From Theropithecus gelada (lineage: Eukaryota; Chordata; Mammalia; Primates; Cercopithecidae), in NCBI RefSeq assembly GCF_003255815.1, contig NC_037669.1, forward strand, positions 118,255,195 through 118,319,194: a stretch of 64,000 bases of DNA. The letters are read 5' to 3'. This document shows positions 58,809 through 64,000 of this stretch, one piece after another; position 1 is the first letter of the stretch, and each line of letters opens with the position of its first letter. The translations under genes were made by a program, and so were the position numbers. Under the pieces are notes generated by a model. It saw nothing but the letters and a program-made list of their open reading frames with translations. It did not search any database and was not told the DNA's origin.

Positions 58809-59052
58809 ACAATGAGATCACTTGGACTCGGGAAGGGGAACATCACACACCGGGGCCTATCATGGGGAGGGGGGCGGGGGGAGGGATTGCATTGGGAGTT
58901 ATACCTGATGTAAATGACGAGTTGATGGGTGCAGCACACCAACAAGGCACAAGTATACATATGTAACAAACCTGCACGTTATGCACATGTACCCTACAAC
59001 TTACAGTATAATAATAATAAATAAATTTAAAAGAAAAAACAAACAAACAAAC
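58809..59052 (+). other. L1 3' UTR with G-quadruplex-like tract and poly(A) signal
   Basis: G-runs of 4, 6, 6 and 3 at 58864-58885 form the conserved polypurine tract of L1 3' UTRs, predicted to fold as a G-quadruplex. AATAAA lies at 59016-59021. Confidence 0.85.
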
Positions 59053-59082
59053 AAACAAACAAGCAAACAAACAAACAAAAAC
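59036..59082. repeat. (CAAA)n microsatellite
   Basis: About 11 CAAA-type units with one CAAG, spanning the L1 tail and its downstream target duplication. Confidence 0.93.
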
Positions 59083-59099
59083 AAAAAGAAAATAATATC

Positions 59100-59396
59100 T
59101 TTTTATTTTTTGAGACCTAGTTTTGCTCTTGTTGCCCAGGCTGGAGTATAGTGGCACGATCTCCACTTATTGCAACCTCTGCCTCCTGGGTTCAAGCAAT
59201 TCTCCTGCCTCAGCCTTCCGGAGTAGCTGGGATTACAGGCATGCACCACCAGGCCCGGCTAATTTTGTATTTTTAGTAGAGACGGGTGTTTCTCCATGTT
59301 GGTCAGGCTGGTCTCGAACTCCTGACTTCAGATCATCTGCTCACCTCGGCCTCCCAAAGTGCTGGGATTACAGGTGTGAGCCACGATGCCCTGCCA
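59100..59396 (-). mobile_element. Alu, antisense
   Basis: Full-length antisense Alu directly downstream of the L1 tail. AGAAAATAAT-like wording is on both sides. Confidence 0.94.
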
Positions 59397-59950
59397 GAAA
59401 AAAATAATTGTTTACGCTTACTATATAGTAGGCACTTGTATTATTGCTTTCTATCCTCCAACAACCATATGAGATCTGCTTTCTGGTTATTCCCATTAAA
59501 CAGATGAAGCAGGTGAGGATTTCCACTCACATAGCGGGAAATTAGTGAGACTAGACTTCAGAGCATGTGCTCAGAACATTCCATTTGCCCTTAGAGTTGG
59601 CATGAGGCAAGCAGAAATCCTAAAGACTAGGCAAACTTATTTCTGAGATAAATAGCATTGCAACAAATCAATACTGCCCCACCAGGCAGCATATAATGGT
59701 ATATGCTTGTGTATATTAAAGGACAGGGAATGAGAGTAATTTATAAGATTAAAAAACTTGAGACTTCACAGGCATTCCTTGGGTGGTATCCAGACAGTGG
59801 ATTGGACCTGGCCACTTTACTTGAACAGTTTTACCCTTGGTAGTTTATTTTCATGCAATTCAACTGACAACCCAAGGCACTGACATTTACAGTTATGCAT
59901 TGTAGACACTGGTAACTGTCATTACTTCAGGACAAAGTGTGGCAAGGTCT
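59397..59950. repeat. weak antisense MIR, then unassigned sequence
   Basis: ATAGTAGGCACTTGTATTATTG and CATTAAACAGATGAAGCAGGTGAGG (about 59425-59560) look like a diverged antisense MIR. The rest is unassigned. Confidence 0.4.
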
Positions 59951-60252
59951 GGCCGGGTATGGTGGCGCACGCCTATAATCCCAGCACTTTGGGAGGCCGA
60001 GGTGGGCAGATCACGAGGCCAGGAGATTGAGACCATTCTGGTTAACACAGTGAAACCCCGTCTCCACTAATAATACAAAAAAGTAGCCAGGTGTGGTGGC
60101 AGGCACCTATAGTCCCAACTACTCGAGAGACTGAGGCAGGAGAATGGCGTGAATCTGGGAGGTGGAGGCTGCAGTGAGCCAAGATCGGGCCACTGCACTC
60201 CGCCTGGGTGACAGAACGAGACTCGGTCTCAAAAAAAAAAAAAAAAAAAAAA
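59951..60252 (+). mobile_element. AluY-like with TSD
   Basis: Full-length Alu with a tail of about 23 nt. TGTGGCAAGGTCT and TGTGGCAAGATCT are the flanking duplication. Confidence 0.95.
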
Positions 60253-60489
60253 GTGAAAAATGTGGCAAGATCTGCTAACAGGACACTCATATACACAGTT
60301 CTCTACTTGTTGAACTGGTCCTTCTAGATTTTGCCTTGAAGTTAATGTGACCACTTGTAGAGAGCTAGAAAAAAATGACAAGACTCTTCTGTTATGGCCC
60401 CTAGGCAACCACTGTGGCAAGGGACAACTTGTCCATTAGGCACAGTACCTATGGTGCAGAGTATTTTTAGGGACCCATCAAAAGGTTTT

Positions 60490-60492
60490 AAT

Positions 60493-60531
<39 letters not shown>

Positions 60532-60790
60532 TTTTTTTTGAGACGGAGTCTCACTCTGTTGCTAGGCTGGAGTGCAATGGCACAATCTCGGCTCACTGCA
60601 ACTTCTGCCTCCCGAGTTCAAGCCATTCTCCTGCCTCAGCCTCCCAAGTAGCTGGGATTACAGGTGCGTGCCACCACACCCAGCTAAGTTTTGTATTTTT
60701 AGTAGAGACAGGGTTTCACCACTGTTAGCCAGGATGGTCTCGATCTCTTGACCTCGTGATCCACCCGCCTCAGCCTTCCAAAATGCTGGG
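60490..60790 (-). mobile_element. Alu, antisense, 5' truncated, (TTTA)n tail
   Basis: Its 5' end is lost (+ strand stops at AAATGCTGGGG, about 35 bp short). The tail has become a (TTTA)n microsatellite of about 11 units (60490-60533). GGTTTTAATTTATT-like wording flanks both sides. Confidence 0.93.
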
Positions 60791-61486
60791 GGGTTTAATT
60801 TATTTTAAAATAAAAACTCCTAACCTTTTATGTTAAATAAAATGTTTTAATATATAAACATTCATTTTTATGCCAACATAGTCATAAAATATTACCTTTT
60901 TTTCTTTTTTTTTTAATAGAGGAAGGGGCCTACACAGCAAAGGTGTCCAGGCCCATCAGAGTCAGAGCAGAGCCCTGGCTGTGGCCCCAGGGAAAGGCAG
61001 TTTTTAGTTTGTTTGCGTTCCACCTGCTGGCAGTTTTTAAAGTCTGACTACAATATTTAGAAGACAGAATTCTGCAGAGAGATGGCCTCTTTGGGTTTCC
61101 CCACAGCAAAACTAAAACACTTCATGAAAAACACCCTCATAAATTGATCCTCACTTCAAATCACAGGATAGTTGCATAACTTGTGTCCCCAGTGTAGACA
61201 GCTGCTTCCGGCTTAGGGAAGCAGCATGACTGTCCGAGAACTTGGAGTAGTTTGGGTGATGCGTGGGATGCACATATTCTCTTACTATAAAAAGAGAAGC
61301 AAACCTATAATGCTGATAATTTGACAGAGTGGGTAGAAAGGGGCAGGCAGGATCTGAGAATCGTTCTGTCAGGGACCAGCAGGTCATCAAAGAAATTGTA
61401 TGTTAGCACAGATTAGAATAATTGATGCTAACCTTATCTCTGGATGGACTATTCTACTTCATGACTCTCACGAAAATGGGGTAGAT
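60791..61486. other. unassigned sequence
   Basis: AT-rich, then mixed. No gene or repeat recognised. A (T)n run lies at about 60898-60914. Confidence 0.35.
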
Positions 61487-61795
61487 GGTGGGGTGTGGTG
61501 ACTCACGCCTGTAATCCCAGCATTTTGGGAGGCTGAGGCAGATAGATCACCCAAGGTCAGGAGTTCGAGACTAGACTGGTGAAAATAGTGAAACCCAGTC
61601 TCTACTAAAAATACAAAAAATTAGCTGGGTGTGGTGGCGTGTGCCTGTAGTCCCAGCTACTTGGGAGGCTGAGGCAGGAGAATTGCTTGAACCCGGGAGA
61701 CAGAGGTTACAGTGAGCCGAGATCATGCCACTGCACTTCAACCTAGGTGACAGAGAGAGATTCCGTCTCAAAAAAAAAAAAAAAAAAAAAAAAAA
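61487..61795 (+). mobile_element. Alu
   Basis: Full-length Alu with a tail of about 26 A. Confidence 0.94.
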
Positions 61796-62064
61796 TGAAG
61801 TGGATGTCAAAGTCATCTGGGGAGCATTTACAAGGTGAAGGCATCCACAAGAGTCTAATTCTCCACTCTCCAACCCTCGCCCCATCCAGGGAAGTTTCCA
61901 TACCTTCCTCTTAAAAATCACTGCCATAGTAAGCTCCCATTACTGATGAAAACATGTATTTCTCAACGTGATGAATTGGGGGAAAGATTGATAACTGCTG
62001 ATGTGGAAGACAAAGGAATATTGAGAGATGGGGAGCCAACACCTCCCTTTTATTTGCCATGTCC

Positions 62065-62275
62065 AGGTGCTGTAGTGCTTTACATATTTTAACTCATTTA
62101 GTCTTCACAGTAATCCTGCAAAGGGGTTATTGTTACTAACTCCGTTTTCTAGATAGAGAAACTGAGGCATAGAGAGGTTAGGTAACTTGATTGAGGCCAT
62201 ATAGACAATAAGTGGCAGTGCTGGGAGTCAAGCCCAGAGCCTGGCTCTGGAGTTCATGCTATGACTAGTTACTGA
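62065..62275 (-). repeat. MIR, antisense
   Basis: Clear antisense MIR: GTGCTTTACATATTTTAACTCATTTAGTC, GAGAAACTGAGGCATAGAGAGGTTAGGTAACTTG-type core, AAGTGGCAGTGCTGGGAGTCAAGCC. Nearly full length and the best-preserved MIR in the window. Confidence 0.9.
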
Positions 62276-63249
62276 GTGGAGGACTCAATCATCAAAACGA
62301 CACCCACATATTTCACAATGCCTGTGCACATGAACTAGTCAGTAAATCTGTATATTTTACCAATAACGTCATTTATGTTTTTCCCAATGCTTTGTTTTAT
62401 AAAACCCTAGGGAAGCATCCTTTCATTATCATTGAATAAGAATTCTGGAATCCTGGGTACACCAAGCCATTTATCTGGAGGTACCTGGCGAAGGACTATT
62501 TTGTTTAAAAAAAAAAAAAAACAAAACAAACACCTCACTAGCCAAAATATGAAGTAACAAAATTTGTACTTTGAGATGCCACATGTATTAAAACAAGTCT
62601 GGATTTATTTATATCTTTAATCATTTTCTCTCGTGTTTCAACATGTTTTTAGTCTCTCTAGTAGGTTATGAAATCGAGTTCAAATAGATTTCTCAACAGT
62701 TGGTTCTGAACATAGGTACTCAGGGGAATATCACGAACTTTCTCTAATTCACCACTCACGTCCAGCATGAAGAGGTATTAGAAAGCTACTGCTTTCTTCT
62801 GGTTATTTTCTGGTTTCCTATTTCTCAACTATGAACTTGAGTAGGTCTGTATTGAGACCAATTTCTTCCTTGCTCAGCCATCACTGCCTGCCCTAGGTGC
62901 TGCTCCCAAGTTGGCCTTAACCGCTCAACCTTTGTGTACTTTCTCCTTGCCCTTCCCCTAACCCTAATGATGATTTTCCCTCTCAGGGAAGATGCCTGTC
63001 CTTTTTGAATGTTTCCTCTGTGAAAGGCATTTCAGCCTTCTGGGAAGCACAAGGAATGCTCTTTGCTAAAGGCATACCTCCCAGTCAACTGTTTAAACTT
63101 TATTTAAGGGTGGACAATAAATTGCTTTACGTCCATGATTTTCTGCCCAATTGCAAATGAAAATGGACCCATGACAAGAGTTGTAGAAGGTCGTGAGAGG
63201 AAGCAAAGTCTTTTTTTCTCCAGAGCTATAGTGATGCAGGAATACTCTG
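62276..63249. other. unassigned sequence
   Basis: No gene or repeat recognised. An A-run lies at about 62507-62522. Confidence 0.35.
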
Positions 63250-63259
63250 CCAATTCTCC

Positions 63260-63570
63260 AATTCTCTCTCTTTTTAAACTTTTTTTTTGAGAAGAAGTTT
63301 CACTCTTGTTGCCCAGGCTGGAGTGCAATGATGCAATCTCAGCTTATTGCAACCTTTGCCACCTGGGTTCAAGAGATTCTCCTGTCTCAACCTCCCGAGT
63401 AGCTGGGATTACAGGCGCATGCCACCATACCCAGCTAATTTTTGTATTTTTAGTAGAGACAGAGCTTCATCATATTGGTCAGGCTGCTCTCAAACTCCTG
63501 ACCTTAGGTGATCTGCCCACCTCGGACTTCCAAAGTGCTGGGATTACAGGCATGAGCCACCACGCCTGGC
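63260..63570 (-). mobile_element. Alu, antisense, with TSD and complex tail
   Basis: CCAATTCTCC occurs at 63250-63259 and 63571-63580. Between the left copy and the T-run lie 20 bp (AATTCTCTCTCTTTTTAAAC) that must belong to the tail. Confidence 0.92.
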
Positions 63571-63580
63571 CCAATTCTCC

Positions 63581-63979
63581 TTACTGAGGTGTGTGTATGT
63601 AGTATTTGGTTTATTTTTATGATTGCAAAAATAATACAAAATTGCCATAGCTGTTTGGAAAACAAAGAAAGTCACAAAGATAAATATAAAGTAATCTACA
63701 GTACCACAGCCAGAGATAATGCATGTTAATCATGTCAATATGTAGATATTAACTGGTATCCACCAAGTCACTAAAAGGACATGTTCTATTCACTGTTTTG
63801 TTATATGATTTTTAAAAAAATCTAATTACTGTATATTTTGATTTTTTCATATCATTAAGTATTCCATCAATACCACATACCAAACATCATGTCACTTTAT
63901 TGATGTATCTGGCCCTTAAACTAAATTTAACATATTTAGTGTATATATTTAGGTTGAACTACTTTTAATAGCTATTTTT
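63581..63979. other. unassigned AT-rich sequence
   Basis: AT-rich, possibly an ancient LINE, but no family could be named. No open frame. Confidence 0.3.
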
Positions 63980-64000
63980 CTTTTTCTTTTTTTTTTTTTT
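63980..64000 (-). mobile_element. possible start of an antisense Alu tail at the edge
   Basis: A T-rich run with two C interruptions reaches the window end. Other antisense Alus here begin this way. It could equally be a plain T-tract. Confidence 0.35.

Larger units (their letters stand above)
51217..59052 (+). mobile_element. full-length Old World monkey-type L1
   Basis: About 6.2 kb of L1 once the BUD23 retrocopy and the AluYR are removed. It has a 5' UTR, ORF1, ORF2, a 3' UTR and an AATAAA (59016-59021). AAACAAACAAGC is present before 51217 and again at 59053-59064, so the whole element is bounded by its target-site duplication. The 3' UTR wording (GATCACTTGGACTCGGGAAG, GGGGCCTATCATGGGG, GATGTAAATGACGAGTTGAT) is the cercopithecoid form, not the human L1PA form. 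ORF1 has a nonsense change and ORF2 has a frameshift and stops, so it cannot move by itself. Confidence 0.93.

Noticed and set aside
1..64000. CRISPR arrays, operons, tRNA/rRNA/snRNA genes
   Set aside because: None seen. Direct repeats are explained by transposons, microsatellites and one minisatellite; no recognisable RNA-gene box elements.

Overview
This is primate nuclear DNA, apparently intergenic or intronic. It is built almost entirely from retrotransposons, and no intact host gene or exon series is visible. The repeats point to an Old World monkey (macaque, baboon or guenon type) rather than human or ape. The full-length L1 at 51217-59052 has a 3' UTR of the cercopithecoid type, and the Alu inside it (57121-57432) carries AluYR-type changes. 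Subfamily calls come from remembered consensus features, not from a search.

Layout. 1-6.3 kb: a processed SLC31A1 (copper transporter CTR1) pseudogene, perhaps with a long 3' UTR, crossed by four Alus and one MER5A. 6.4-9.6 kb: chimeric L1 3' ends, then an ancient antisense L1 holding a MADE1 mini-transposon that is itself split by an Alu. 10.3-13 kb: mostly unassigned DNA with a 45-bp-unit minisatellite. 14.6-21.6 kb: an older full-length-type L1 with a long tandem-repeat 5' UTR, a solo MaLR LTR, an Alu and an internal deletion of about 1.4 kb. 26-34 kb: L1M and MLT1A debris, then a two-LTR MaLR element (29477-33060) that received an ERVK-type solo LTR, which in turn received an Alu. 34.8-36.3 kb: an Alu broken by an inverted L1 3'-end fragment. 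39.9-45.6 kb: a deep nest of L1 in L1 with an LTR and two Alus. 49-50.5 kb: a Tigger-like DNA transposon. 51.2-59.1 kb: the young L1, which carries a BUD23 (WBSCR22) processed pseudogene and the AluYR. 59-64 kb: Alus, an MIR and unassigned sequence.

The most interesting item is the BUD23 retrocopy (about 54063-55370). It is flanked by a clean 15-bp duplication and sits in a lineage-restricted L1, so it should be absent from apes. It keeps 97 nt starting GTGAGG after exon 1, which suggests the copied RNA used a downstream 5' splice site. This adds an immediate stop, yet a 250-codon methyltransferase frame remains open downstream. No previously undescribed functional system is evident. The rest of the interest lies in rearrangement history: a possible templated inverted insertion, nested elements with readable target-site duplications, and a microhomology deletion.
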